64,000 nt of DNA from Peteryoungia desertarenae (GTDB lineage: Bacteria; Pseudomonadota; Alphaproteobacteria; Rhizobiales; Rhizobiaceae). Below are positions 26,309-36,798 of this stretch, piece by piece; the first letter of the stretch is position 1, and every line of letters starts with the position of its first letter. The notes under the pieces are model-generated. The model did not search any database and was not told the DNA's origin. It was given only the letters and a program-made list of their open reading frames with translations. Position numbers and translations under genes: made by a program. The DNA lies in NCBI RefSeq assembly GCF_005860795.2, contig NZ_CP058350.1:3192501-3256500 (forward strand), in the 5' to 3' direction.

Positions 26309-28660
26309 TCAGAACTCTTCCCAGTTGTCGCGGGCGAGTGCCGTATTGCCGGAGACGGCTGGCATGGCAGGGCGGGGACGGCTGGCGGACGGGGCTGGCG
26401 CCGGTTGACGAGCAACAGGTGCAGCCGCTGGTGTTGCCTTGGGACTGGACGCGACGGCAGCCCCCTCACCCGTCCGGAACTGACGCAGGAGTTCGGCAAG
26501 ATTGGCTGCCTCCTGCGCAAGGCCGGCTGAGGCCGCATTCATCTCTTCCACCATCGCCGCATTCTTCTGCGTCGACTGGTCCATGTGGTTGACCGCCGTA
26601 TTCACCTCGCCGAGACCGACCGATTGCTCCTGCGCGGCAGAGGCGATCGCATCCATGTGCTCGTTGATGGCCTGCACAAGGCCCGCAATCGCCGTCAGAC
26701 CGTCACCCGTCTCGTTGACCAGCTTCACGCCTTCCGAGACCGCAATTTCCGAGTTGCTGATCAGTGACTTGATTTCCTTCGCCGCATTGGCGGACCGCTG
26801 TGCCAGTTCACGCACTTCCTGGGCCACAACCGCAAAGCCCTTGCCCGCCTCACCGGCGCGCGCTGCCTCAACGCCGGCATTCAGCGCCAGGAGGTTCGTC
26901 TGGAAGGCGATCTCGTCAATGACGCCGATGATCTGGCTGATCTGCTTCGACGCATGCTCGATCCGCTCCATCGCCGTGACGGCATTGCCGACGACAACGC
27001 CCGACTGCTCTGCACGGCTGCGGGTATTGCGCACGATATCGCGCGCTTCGCCTGACCGACGCGAGGTTGAAGTGACATTGGCTGTGATTTGCTCAAGGGC
27101 CGCTGCCGTCTGCTCCAACGACGCCGCCTGCTGCTCGGTGCGCTTTGCAAGATCGCCGGAGGCCGAGGAGATTTCCCCCGAACCGCCGCTGACGGCACTG
27201 GCTGCACCGCCAACCGAGATGAGTACGGCGCGCAACTGCCTGACCGAGGTGTTGAAGTCGTGACGGAGGGCTTCGAACTGCGGCGCGAACTGCTGATCGA
27301 TCTCGCACATCAGGTCGCCAGCGGCCAGCCGCTTGAGACCGGCTGCGAGCGTGCCGGTTGCCTGCGTGAGGCGGGCTTCGGCTTCAGCCTCGGCACGGGC
27401 CTGCATTTCGATCCGTTCGCGCTCATTGGCAAGGCGGCTTTCCTCGGCTGCCGTCTCCAGTTCGCGATTGCGTTTGGCAGCCTCCTGGAAAACCTCTACC
27501 GAACGGGCCATCTCGCCCATCTCGTCCCGGCGCTGTGCTCCGGGAACGACGACAGAGAGATTGCCGCTGGCAAGCGTACGCATGCAATTCGTCAACAGGC
27601 CCATCGGACGAATGACCTTGCTCAGGATCACCATCATGCCAATTGCCCCGAGAAGGAGCACGAGGACGAAGAGCGCGAGGAACCAGATCATGTTGCCCAG
27701 CGCGCTTGCCTTTGCCGCCTTGGCGTCGTTGTTGAGCGTATCCATGGCAAGAGAGGCAACTGCGGCGATCGAGTTGATGGCCGGGGTGGTTGCGGCGCGC
27801 CACTGGTCGATTGTCAGCGGCGGGTTTTCGCCACTGCTGATCTTGGTGACGAAGTCGGCGCGCATGTCAGCGAACTGGCCCTTGAAATATGACCGCTCGG
27901 CGGCCTCGTAAGCATCCTTGATGGGCCTTGGCGTATCAGGGTGATTGACGAGCACGCCGACCTTACCCCAGGCAAAGGCTGCGGTCGCGTCGGCCACGGC
28001 AAGCCTCTGCTGCAGGGCGCCGTCGATGGGTTGGCCGGCCGTGGCGGCATTGTTGAGGATGATGAGGGCATCGCCGGCGGTTGCACGGGTCGACCAGGCA
28101 AAGACGCGCATCTGGATCATCGGTGTGAGCGATGGTTCGAGCATCCGCATGCGTGCCTCCGTCTCAAGTGATGCCTTCTCTAGTTCGGTGAGGAAAGCCC
28201 CGCCGACAGACATCCAGTTCCGGGTCAGGTCCGGATCGCGAGCCTCCGGAGGCTTTGCCAGTTGCTCATCGATCGTCTTGCGAAATGCAAGTATCGTCTC
28301 ATAGCTTGCCATAACGCTGGTGATCGGGCCGCCAAGCGCGGTTGCGTCAAGCCGTGCAGCAACTGCCTTAGCCTCGTTCATCCCGGCATCAACGGCCGCA
28401 CGCCGCTTTTTCATCGACTCGACAGAGCCGGCACCTTCTGCCGCACCCAACGCGATGGCCGAACGGCTATCGCCACGCTCGCTGCGGAAGGCCAGAAGTG
28501 CCTCGAACAGAGCCTTGTCGAAGCCGGTCAGTTCCGAGACTTCTGCATAAACCTGGTAATTTCGGTAGGAATTCAGAAGCGAGTGGGCAACCAGCACGGA
28601 AAGCAACAAACTCAGCAGTGCAAAGACACCGATCAGGACATTTCTGATGGAGAAGGACAT
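26309..28660 (-). CDS. Methyl-accepting chemotaxis protein
   Basis: Transmembrane chemoreceptor, 783 residues. It has a membrane span at about 7-28, a long mainly helical periplasmic sensor region to about 320 and a second span at about 325-350. HAMP-like signalling segments follow, then the cytoplasmic methyl-accepting domain with the conserved hairpin tip ([20 protein letters not shown]). The C-terminus ends with the pentapeptide NWEEF, the type of tail that tethers CheR/CheB in high-abundance receptors, after an Ala/Pro-rich linker. The ligand is unknown; the sensor region recalls NIT-type nitrate sensors but I cannot confirm this. It has its own upstream region of 330 bases. Confidence 0.93.
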   Translation of the reverse strand: MSFSIRNVLIGVFALLSLLLSVLVAHSLLNSYRNYQVYAEVSELTGFDKALFEALLAFRSERGDSRSAIALGAAEGAGSVESMKKRRAAVDAGMNEAKAVAARLDATALGGPITSVMASYETILAFRKTIDEQLAKPPEARDPDLTRNWMSVGGAFLTELEKASLETEARMRMLEPSLTPMIQMRVFAWSTRATAGDALIILNNAATAGQPIDGALQQRLAVADATAAFAWGKVGVLVNHPDTPRPIKDAYEAAERSYFKGQFADMRADFVTKISSGENPPLTIDQWRAATTPAINSIAAVASLAMDTLNNDAKAAKASALGNMIWFLALFVLVLLLGAIGMMVILSKVIRPMGLLTNCMRTLASGNLSVVVPGAQRRDEMGEMARSVEVFQEAAKRNRELETAAEESRLANERERIEMQARAEAEAEARLTQATGTLAAGLKRLAAGDLMCEIDQQFAPQFEALRHDFNTSVRQLRAVLISVGGAASAVSGGSGEISSASGDLAKRTEQQAASLEQTAAALEQITANVTSTSRRSGEARDIVRNTRSRAEQSGVVVGNAVTAMERIEHASKQISQIIGVIDEIAFQTNLLALNAGVEAARAGEAGKGFAVVAQEVRELAQRSANAAKEIKSLISNSEIAVSEGVKLVNETGDGLTAIAGLVQAINEHMDAIASAAQEQSVGLGEVNTAVNHMDQSTQKNAAMVEEMNAASAGLAQEAANLAELLRQFRTGEGAAVASSPKATPAAAPVARQPAPAPSASRPRPAMPAVSGNTALARDNWEEF

Positions 28661-28930
28661 AATTTACCCTCGGTGAAGTTAAAATCGACTGCAATGCAAC
28701 ATGATATATTCTAACTTATCGTTAAAAAACCGAGAATGAGAAAAGGATAAACCTATAAAATACTTATAATCTAACGTATTGCTTGGACGCGCTCACCGAC
28801 CCGTCACCCAGCGATCCGCCCTGGAACTTGACTTTTCCCCCGCCACGCGTCGTGAGAGACCATAAGCGTCCAACTGCCGGAAAGAGGTAAAGGCACGTCA
28901 GAACAACCGTCAGCACACCTTCCGGCAGGG
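28661..28930. other. Leader/promoter region of the chemoreceptor gene
   Basis: No gene is seen. Next to the MCP start (ribosome site CCGAGGG on the minus strand) the DNA is very AT-rich for about 110 bases. Further upstream a 9-bp inverted repeat CTGCCGGAA (28874-28882) and TTCCGGCAG (28920-28928) encloses 37 bases and directly abuts the ettA terminator. It could be an extended RNA structure at the 3' end of the ettA transcript. Confidence 0.4.
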
Positions 28931-28931
28931 T

Positions 28932-28960
28932 AAAAAAAAAGCCCGCACAATCGTGCGGGC
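28932..28960 (-). terminator. Terminator of ettA
   Basis: GCCCGCAC / GTGCGGGC eight-base-pair stem with a four-base loop at 28941-28960, followed on the minus strand by nine T. Textbook intrinsic terminator 34 bases after the ettA stop. Confidence 0.92.
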
Positions 28961-28993
28961 CCTAGGAAACTGGTGCGAAAAGCTTGGATTCGA

Positions 28994-30643
<1,650 letters not shown>

Positions 30644-30848
30644 GGGGTATTGCTCCGGCGGGAATGGAAATTTGCCGCTATGTAGGCGAAACTGGCCCAA
30701 GGAGCAATGCGAGGCGCTGTGAAAAGACGAGTTTTGAGCGCTTTACCAGGCATCAGCCCAGGCAATTTTTGCCGCCGAGATCGTCATTCCCCGCTTGCAC
30801 GGATCGAACGATTGCCATTCTATCGCCGGCACCGAAGCGGAGGAGAGC

Positions 30849-31772
30849 ATGTTCGAGGATCGTCACCAGCTTGCGACGCCATCAGGCGCCAACCTCGCCT
30901 ACCATAGTCTTGCGGCAAAGGGGCATCCGCGGGCAATCGTGCTGATCTGCCACGGTCTGGCCGAGCATTCATGTCGCTATGGTCATTTTGCCGAAGAGCT
31001 GGCGGATCACGGTTACCATGTCTACGCGCATGACCATCGGGGACATGGCGAGACCCAGGCTCCGGACGCATCACTCGGACGTTTTGGCCGAAAAGGCGGC
31101 TGGCGACTGGTGATCGAGGATGTCATGGCCATGCGGACATTGGCCCTGAGCCAGCATCCCGGCCTCCCCGTAATCTTGTTTGGCCATTCCATGGGCGGCC
31201 TCATCTCCTTGAATACTGCGATCTCTCATCCAACGGCGTTTGATGCGGTTGCAGTCTGGAACTCGAACTTCCACCCCGGCATCGCCGGCAGGGTCGCCCA
31301 AGCCGTGCTCGGCATCGAACGCGTCATGAAAGGATCCGATGTACCAAGCGGTCTCTTGCCGAAGGCGACCTTCAACGCCTGGGGAAAAGCCATCCCGGGA
31401 TACCGCACCGGCTTCGACTGGCTTTCCCACGATTCGCATGAGGTGGATGCCTATATCGCTGATCCACTCTGCGGTTTTGATGCCAGCGTCTCGCTCTGGG
31501 AAGACATTTTCGCCCTCACCTATCGCGGCCAGGATCAGCGCAAGCTCGCCAGACTACCCCTGACACTGCCGATCAACCTCGTCGGCGGTGGAGAAGATCC
31601 TGCCACAGACTATGGCAAGGCAGTCACCTGGTTTGGCGAACATCTGACCTCACTCGGATTCGGACGCACGACGACAACCGTCTATCCGCAGATGCGCCAT
31701 GAGACGCTCAATGAAGTCGACAAGGCGACCGCAATCGAAGACTTCATCCGCTGGGCAAAATCAGCAGTCTGA
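30849..31772 (+). CDS. Alpha/beta hydrolase, monoacylglycerol lipase/lysophospholipase-like
   Basis: Serine hydrolase of the Hydrolase_4 group, 307 residues. The oxyanion segment is ICHGLAEHS, DHRGHGET follows, and the nucleophile elbow is GHSMGG at about residues 116-121. The acid is probably in GGGEDPATDYG and the catalytic His in MRHETLNE near the C-terminus. No signal peptide, so probably cytoplasmic, acting on lipid-derived esters. The start at 30849 follows GGAGGAG; an upstream in-frame ATG lacks a ribosome site. It is divergent from ettA. Confidence 0.87.
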   Translation: MFEDRHQLATPSGANLAYHSLAAKGHPRAIVLICHGLAEHSCRYGHFAEELADHGYHVYAHDHRGHGETQAPDASLGRFGRKGGWRLVIEDVMAMRTLALSQHPGLPVILFGHSMGGLISLNTAISHPTAFDAVAVWNSNFHPGIAGRVAQAVLGIERVMKGSDVPSGLLPKATFNAWGKAIPGYRTGFDWLSHDSHEVDAYIADPLCGFDASVSLWEDIFALTYRGQDQRKLARLPLTLPINLVGGGEDPATDYGKAVTWFGEHLTSLGFGRTTTTVYPQMRHETLNEVDKATAIEDFIRWAKSAV

Positions 31773-31947
31773 CGTGATGGCCACGGTGTCACGGCATTGT
31801 CGAATGGGAATGACCCCATGAGAGAAATTCAAGTGCGACCGGCATTGATTGGCACTATAGACATGTTGCCCCTAGATTTACTCATGGCAGTCAATGTAGT
31901 CCGCCCGATCGAGACGTGGTACTGACGGCCAAGCAACAGGACCTGTA

Positions 31948-33171
31948 ATGGCAGCGCCCGATACGGAAAAGACAGCTGACCGGCAGAAACCGCAGCCACC
32001 GCTCGCCGGCATCCGCGTGATCGAGCTTGCCCGCGTGCTTGCCGGTCCCTGGGCAGGCCAGATGCTCGCCGATCTCGGCGCCGACGTGATCAAGGTCGAA
32101 AACCCCGAAGGTGGCGACGACACCCGCACCTGGGGACCGCCCTTCGTTACGGGCGCCGATGGCGAAAACCTCTCGGCCGCCTATTATCACTCGACCAACC
32201 GCAACAAACGCTCGATCGCGGTCGACCTGAAGACGCCGGAAGGCCAGGACACGGTACGCCGCCTCTGCGCCTCTGCCGATGTCGTCATCGAGAACTTCAA
32301 GCGCGGGGGCCTTGAGAAGTACGGCCTCGATTACGAAAGCCTGAAAGCGATCAACCCGAAGCTCGTCTACTGCTCGATCACCGGCTTTGGCCAGAACGGC
32401 CCCTATGCCGATTTCGCCGGCTATGACTATATCGTCCAGGGCATGTCCGGCTTCATGTCGATCACGGGCGAAAACGACGGCGAGCCGATGAAGGCGGGCG
32501 TCGCCATCGCCGACATCTTCACCGGCATCTATGCCGTGACCGCCATCCAGGCCGCCCTGATCCACGTCATGAAAACAGGCCAGGGCCAGTTCGTCGATAT
32601 GGCGCTGCTCGATGTCATGTCGGCGGTGCTCGCCAACCAGAACATGAACTACCTGATCTCCGGCAAGCCCCCGACCCGGCTTGGCAATGCTCATCCCAAT
32701 ATCAGCCCCTATGAAGTGGTGCCGACATCAGACGGCCACCTGATCCTCGCCGTCGGCAATGACGGGCAGTTCAAGCGCCTCTGCACCATCCTCGGCATTC
32801 CCGCTGTTGCTGAGGACGAGCGCTTCGCCACCAACAAGGCACGCGTCGCCAACAAGGTCGAGGTCCGCCGCATCGTCACGGCAGAAACCGTGAAATGGTC
32901 GAAGCGCGACCTGCTCTCCGCCTGTGAAGCAAACGCCGTGCCGGCCGGGCCGATCAACTCGATCAAGGAAATGTTCGCCGACCCGCAAGTTCAGGCACGT
33001 GGCCTCAAGATCGAACTGACCGACGACAAGGGCACCGTGATCCCGAGCGTGCGCACGCCGATCGTGCTCTCCGAGACACCCCTGCGCTACGAGCGCCCGA
33101 GCCCGCGCATCGGCGAACACGGCGAAGACATTCTGGCCGAACTGGCCGAGCTGAAAAGGAAGACGCAATGA
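31948..33171 (+). CDS. Class III CoA-transferase (CaiB/BaiF family)
   Basis: Transfers CoA between an acyl-CoA and a carboxylic acid, 407 residues. Family hallmarks are GIRVIELARVLAGPWAGQML near the N-terminus, LGADVIKVENPEGGDDTR, and the catalytic aspartate region GQGQFVDMALLD (about residues 211-222). It has no signal peptide. Its stop overlaps the start of a ThDP-dependent enzyme by four bases, so the two form a dedicated pair. Such pairing is known from oxalate metabolism (formyl-CoA transferase plus oxalyl-CoA decarboxylase), but I cannot confirm oxalate specificity. Third-position GC looks higher than in the flanking genes. Confidence 0.9.
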   Translation: MAAPDTEKTADRQKPQPPLAGIRVIELARVLAGPWAGQMLADLGADVIKVENPEGGDDTRTWGPPFVTGADGENLSAAYYHSTNRNKRSIAVDLKTPEGQDTVRRLCASADVVIENFKRGGLEKYGLDYESLKAINPKLVYCSITGFGQNGPYADFAGYDYIVQGMSGFMSITGENDGEPMKAGVAIADIFTGIYAVTAIQAALIHVMKTGQGQFVDMALLDVMSAVLANQNMNYLISGKPPTRLGNAHPNISPYEVVPTSDGHLILAVGNDGQFKRLCTILGIPAVAEDERFATNKARVANKVEVRRIVTAETVKWSKRDLLSACEANAVPAGPINSIKEMFADPQVQARGLKIELTDDKGTVIPSVRTPIVLSETPLRYERPSPRIGEHGEDILAELAELKRKTQ

Positions 33172-34823
33172 AGAGAACCGGCGGAGCCCTGATCGTCGAA
33201 GCCTTGAAGGCCAACGGCGTCGAGCGCGTGTCCTGCGTTCCCGGTGAAAGCTATCTGGCCGTGCTCGACGCGCTGAAGGACAGCGGCATCGAAACGCTGG
33301 TCTGCCGCCAGGAAGGCGGCGCCGCGATGATGGCCGACACCTGGGGCCGCCTGACCGGCAAGCCCGGCATCTGCATGGTGACCCGTGGCCCGGGTGCGAC
33401 CAACGCGTCTGCCGGCCTTCATGTCGCCAAGCAGGATTCGATCCCGATGATCCTCTTCATCGGCCAGATCGGTCGCGACATGAAGGAGCGCGAAGCCTTT
33501 CAGGAAGTCGAATACCGCCGCGCCCTCACCGAATTCGCCAAATGGGTGGGTGAGATCGATGACGCCCGCCGCATCCCGGAATTCGTCACCCGCGCCTTTG
33601 CGGTTGCCACCTCCGGCCGCCCCGGCCCGGTCGTGCTGACGCTGCCCGAGGACATGCTGCTCGACGAAGTCGAAGCCCCGGAAGCCAAGCCCTACACGCC
33701 CGTCGAGGCTCATCCCGGCCCGAGGCAGATCGTCGCCCTCGGCGAAATGCTGAAGAGCGCCAAGCGCCCGATGGTCGTTCTCGGCGGCACACGCTGGAGC
33801 GAGACCTCGGTCGCCGGCATCCAGGCCTTTGCCGAAAAGTTCAAGCTGCCCGTCGGCTGCTCCTTCCGCCGCCAGATGCTGTTTGATCACCTGCATCCGT
33901 CTTACGCCGGCGATGTCGGCATCGGCATCAATCCGGCGCTGGCCAAGGAAGTGAAGGAAGCCGATCTCTTGATCCTGCTCGGTGGCCGCTTCTCCGAAAT
34001 GCCCTCGTCCTCCTACACGCTCATGGACATTCCCTACCCGGCGCAAAAGCTCGTGCATGTGCACCCAGACCCGTCCGAACTCGGCCGCGTCTACCGCGCC
34101 GACCTGGCGATCTGTGCCGCGCCTGAGGAATTCGTCGCAGCACTCGCATCGCTCGGTGCACCCACCGCCCCGACATGGTCCGAGCGCACCGAGACCATGC
34201 ACACCGCCTATCTCGCCTGGTCGACACCGCCCAAGGCAGGACCAGGCGCCGTGCAAATGGGGCCGATCATGGACTGGATCGAAGCCAACACGCCGAAGGA
34301 CGCAATCTTCACCAATGGCGCCGGCAATTATGCCACCTGGCTGCATCGCTTCCACCGCTTTCAGGCCTTCAACACCCAGGCCGCCCCGACCTCCGGCTCC
34401 ATGGGCTATGGCCTTCCGGCAGCCGTCGCTGCCAAGCAGTTGTTTCCTGAGCGTGAAGTCATCTGCTTTGCCGGTGACGGCTGCTTCATGATGCATGGCC
34501 AGGAATTCGCGACCGCCATCCGCTACAGCCTGCCGATCATCACGCTCGTCATCAACAACGGCATGTATGGCACGATCCGCATGCACCAGGAGCGCGAATA
34601 TCCGGGCCGCGTCAGCGCCACGGATCTGACCAATCCCGACTTTGCGGTACTCGCCAAGGCCTATGGCGGCCACGGCGAAACCGTCGAAAAGACCGAAGAC
34701 TTCGCCCCCGCCTTCCTGCGCGCCCGCGCCTCAGGCAAGCCCGCGATCATCGAGATCAAGCTCGATCCGGAAGCGATCACGCCGACGCGGACGTTGAGCC
34801 AGATCCGTGATAAAACGGCCTGA
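33168..34823 (+). CDS. Thiamine-diphosphate-dependent enzyme, acetolactate synthase/oxalyl-CoA decarboxylase superfamily
   Basis: Cytoplasmic ThDP enzyme, 551 residues in three domains. The catalytic glutamate that activates ThDP is in CRQEGGAAMMADTWGR (about residue 47). The central domain has VVLGGTRWSE. The C-terminal domain has the ThDP/Mg motif GDGCFMMHGQEFATA ending in NNGMYGT. Benzoylformate decarboxylase, acetolactate synthase-like and oxalyl-CoA decarboxylase activities share this architecture. The CoA-transferase partner favours a 2-oxoacyl or acyl-CoA decarboxylase, but the substrate is not readable. Its start (ATG at 33168) lies in the ATGA overlap. Confidence 0.88.
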   Translation: MKRTGGALIVEALKANGVERVSCVPGESYLAVLDALKDSGIETLVCRQEGGAAMMADTWGRLTGKPGICMVTRGPGATNASAGLHVAKQDSIPMILFIGQIGRDMKEREAFQEVEYRRALTEFAKWVGEIDDARRIPEFVTRAFAVATSGRPGPVVLTLPEDMLLDEVEAPEAKPYTPVEAHPGPRQIVALGEMLKSAKRPMVVLGGTRWSETSVAGIQAFAEKFKLPVGCSFRRQMLFDHLHPSYAGDVGIGINPALAKEVKEADLLILLGGRFSEMPSSSYTLMDIPYPAQKLVHVHPDPSELGRVYRADLAICAAPEEFVAALASLGAPTAPTWSERTETMHTAYLAWSTPPKAGPGAVQMGPIMDWIEANTPKDAIFTNGAGNYATWLHRFHRFQAFNTQAAPTSGSMGYGLPAAVAAKQLFPEREVICFAGDGCFMMHGQEFATAIRYSLPIITLVINNGMYGTIRMHQEREYPGRVSATDLTNPDFAVLAKAYGGHGETVEKTEDFAPAFLRARASGKPAIIEIKLDPEAITPTRTLSQIRDKTA

Positions 34824-34903
34824 GCGCAAAGTCGCAGGCAAGTGGACAGACGCCGGACGTGGCGTCGACATCAATTTGATGCCGCGTCCGCTGAACAGCC
34901 TAG

Positions 34904-35431
34904 CTACAGCAATCCTTTGGCACGGAGGTCAGCAGCAAAGGTTGCGAGCGGCATGACCAGTGTCAGCGGCTTTTCACGAAGCGGCTCGGCTCCGAAGGAC
35001 GCATACCAATGGGCAGCCCGCTCGTCCTTGGCATCGATAAGCAAGAGAATTCCGCCGCCTTCTCCAGCAAGACGCAGGCAACGCAAGGCAGCGGCAGCAA
35101 GCAACTCCCCTCCAAGCCCCTGCCCTGCCACGCCGATATCCGTTGCCAGACGCGCCAACCGGAAACCGGGCACCTCGTGCCGCGCCATGCCCTTCGTCAT
35201 TGCAGCTGGCACGGTCTCGTGCGCCACAGAGCATGGGGCGATGGTATAGAAGCCTAGAATGCGGCCAGGTCTTGCTGTGTCGATTGCGCAAAACGTCTTG
35301 GCGGCGTTATGCTCATGGCTCTGTCGGGCAAAACGCAGCAAAAACTCGTTCATCTGCGCATTACCGCAATCGAACGAAGCCCGATCATGGGATTTGCCAA
35401 TCGGTTCTTCGTGCCAATGCGGGATCCTCAT
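34904..35431 (-). CDS. GNAT acetyltransferase toxin of a DUF1778/GNAT toxin-antitoxin pair
   Basis: 175-residue GNAT enzyme. It has the acetyl-CoA-binding pattern (LATDIGVAGQGLGGELLAAA, with a Q/RxxGxG/A-like loop) and the late hallmark AAHWYASFGAEPL with the active-site tyrosine. The N-terminal FDCGNAQMNEFL is typical of TacT/AtaT-type toxins, which acetylate the amino acid on charged tRNA and block translation. It overlaps its DUF1778 antitoxin gene by four bases, with the antitoxin upstream as usual. Which tRNA it would modify cannot be told. Confidence 0.88.
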   Translation of the reverse strand: MRIPHWHEEPIGKSHDRASFDCGNAQMNEFLLRFARQSHEHNAAKTFCAIDTARPGRILGFYTIAPCSVAHETVPAAMTKGMARHEVPGFRLARLATDIGVAGQGLGGELLAAAALRCLRLAGEGGGILLLIDAKDERAAHWYASFGAEPLREKPLTLVMPLATFAADLRAKGLL

Positions 35432-35706
35432 AGAGTATCCGGCAAAGCCGCGATCGCGGCCCGCAGCTTGGCATTGGGCTTGGGCGGATTTTCCAAAAGG
35501 GTCAGGATTCGCAAGTGATCTCGTTCCGAAACCTGAATCGCTTCCGCTTCGGCAATCACCGCCTCTGCTTCCCGCAAGGCAGATTGCGTGACAAAATTCG
35601 TCAGGTCGGTATTGCGCAGCATCGCCGCCCGCAACAGCTTCGATTTCGCCGATGCGGCGATGCGAAGGCTCATGCGTTCATTGTCCTCGACAACTGCTCT
35701 CGGCAT
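35428..35706 (-). CDS. DUF1778-family antitoxin
   Basis: 92-residue antitoxin with an N-terminal ribbon-helix-helix (MSLRIAASAKSKLLRAAML, then LTNFVTQSALREAE) that should dimerise and bind the operon's promoter. The C-terminal tail, rich in Pro, Lys and Ala, should wrap the GNAT toxin. I start it at 35706, which has GGAGGT five bases upstream. An ATG 12 bases earlier overlaps that ribosome site. A well-formed promoter with an embedded palindrome lies directly upstream. Confidence 0.87.
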   Translation of the reverse strand: MPRAVVEDNERMSLRIAASAKSKLLRAAMLRNTDLTNFVTQSALREAEAVIAEAEAIQVSERDHLRILTLLENPPKPNAKLRAAIAALPDTL

Positions 35707-35730
35707 GGGCACCTCCATTTTTACTGCCTT

Positions 35731-35759
35731 ATCCTACCGTAGCCACTCTTGATGGTCAA
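35731..35759 (-). promoter_or_regulatory. Promoter and candidate operator of the DUF1778/GNAT operon
   Basis: On the minus strand TTGACC (35759-35754), 17 bases, TAGGAT (35736-35731). The odd palindrome CTACCGTAG (35734-35742) overlaps the -10 element, a plausible autorepression site for the ribbon-helix-helix antitoxin. The ATG lies 25 bases downstream of the -10. Confidence 0.65.
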
Positions 35760-35890
35760 ATGTACACCTTCAAAACGTACGAACAGCCAAAATCCGTGGC
35801 ATCGGCAGCAACCCGGCTGGATCTATGCCAATCCCGGTGACAGGAGCCTATAGGTCGCCATCATCGAGACCTTTTATTACTGTCTCAACA

Positions 35891-35925
35891 AAAAACCCGG
35901 CGGATCAACAGGATTCACCGGGTTT
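35891..35925 (-). terminator. Terminator of the ridA transcript
   Basis: AAACCCGG / CCGGGTTT stem with a 17-base loop, followed on the minus strand by TTTTTTG. It lies just after the ridA stop codon. Confidence 0.7.
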
Positions 35926-35947
35926 CTGATTCAAACCGTCAATAGGA

Positions 35948-36289
35948 TCAGATCGCCGCCGTGACGATGAACTCGACCTTGTAGTCCGGGGTCGCGAGGG
36001 CGGCTTGCGAGGTGGCGCGGGCCGGCGGGTTTTCCGGATCGATCCAGGCTTCCCAGACAGCGTTCATTTCGCCGAAGGTCGACATGTCCGAGAGGTAGAT
36101 GATCGTCTGCAGGATCTTCGACTTGTCCGAACCGGCAGCGGCCAGCAGGCGGTCGACTTCGGCAAGCGCCGACTTCGACTGCTCGGTCACGGATGCGCCT
36201 TCGCCAACCTGGCCGGCGAGATAGACGGTGTTGCCGTGGACGACGGCGCCGCTCATGCGCTTGCCGGGCTCGATACGCTTGATGCTCAT
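35948..36289 (-). CDS. ridA: RidA-family enamine/imine deaminase
   Basis: Small trimeric protein that hydrolyses reactive enamine/imine intermediates such as 2-aminoacrylate. The product is 113 residues. Family motifs are the internal GNTVYLAGQVGE and the C-terminal VEFIVTAAI, with PPARATSQAALA carrying the conserved arginine near residue 95. This is the shorter YjgF-like subgroup; deaminase activity is inferred from the retained Arg. The start at 36289 gives MSIKRIEPG. The frame continues upstream without family similarity. A terminator follows. Confidence 0.87.
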   Translation of the reverse strand: MSIKRIEPGKRMSGAVVHGNTVYLAGQVGEGASVTEQSKSALAEVDRLLAAAGSDKSKILQTIIYLSDMSTFGEMNAVWEAWIDPENPPARATSQAALATPDYKVEFIVTAAI

Positions 36290-36374
36290 ACTAGGTCTCC
36301 TGATTGTTCTGATAAAACGGAAGCACGACGCATTGTTCTGACGCGCCGAAAAACCTCCAATGGGGTGATAGCGA

Positions 36375-36713
36375 TTAGCCGCGCTGACGCTCGGCGTGCT
36401 GATAGATGGCCGTCGAACGTGCGCCTGAACGGCAATAGCCGAGCATCGGCGCATCGAAGTCTTCCAGAGCGTCCACCATGTCGGAGACGGCTTCTGCGGT
36501 GACACCCATGGGGCCGACCGGGACATGCTTGATCTTGAGGCCAAGGGCCTCGGCACGCGCTGCTATCTCGGAGAAATCAGGCTGGCCCATGTCCTCTCCA
36601 TCCGGGCGATGGCAGACAATGGACTTGAAGCCCATGGACTTGATGACATCCAGGTCCTCGACCGTGATCTGGCCGCTGACCGAATAATGCTCGTTGATCT
36701 GCCTGATATCCAC
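36375..36713 (-). CDS. TIGR01244/DUF442-family protein with rhodanese-like active-site loop
   Basis: 112-residue cytoplasmic protein of the group annotated as TIGR01244 sulfur transferase/phosphatase, also found as a domain in Blh-type proteins. The N-terminal segment MDIRQINEHYSVSGQITVED and the middle VCHRPDGED are characteristic. The catalytic loop is CRSGARS, matching the six-residue CRxGx[R/T] rhodanese pattern. The start is GTG at 36713 with AGAGGTG upstream. In rhizobia such genes are often linked to sulfide oxidation or biofilm traits, but nothing adjacent here tells its role. Confidence 0.8.
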   Translation of the reverse strand: MDIRQINEHYSVSGQITVEDLDVIKSMGFKSIVCHRPDGEDMGQPDFSEIAARAEALGLKIKHVPVGPMGVTAEAVSDMVDALEDFDAPMLGYCRSGARSTAIYQHAERQRG

Positions 36714-36798
36714 CGGGGCACCTCTTTTTCAATCTTGGGCCAGACATTTACGACGGGGCAGCCGAAGCGTCAATTGCCGAGGCCTGCGCCAAGGCCCC

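Noticed and set aside
33087..34673. 528-codon minus-strand frame antisense to the ThDP enzyme gene
   Set aside because: It is the complement of a well-recognised gene with strong third-position GC; no ribosome site or motif.
34849..34866. Terminator after the ThDP enzyme gene
   Set aside because: GACGCC/GGCGTC forms a short hairpin but there is no U-tract on either strand, so I do not call it.
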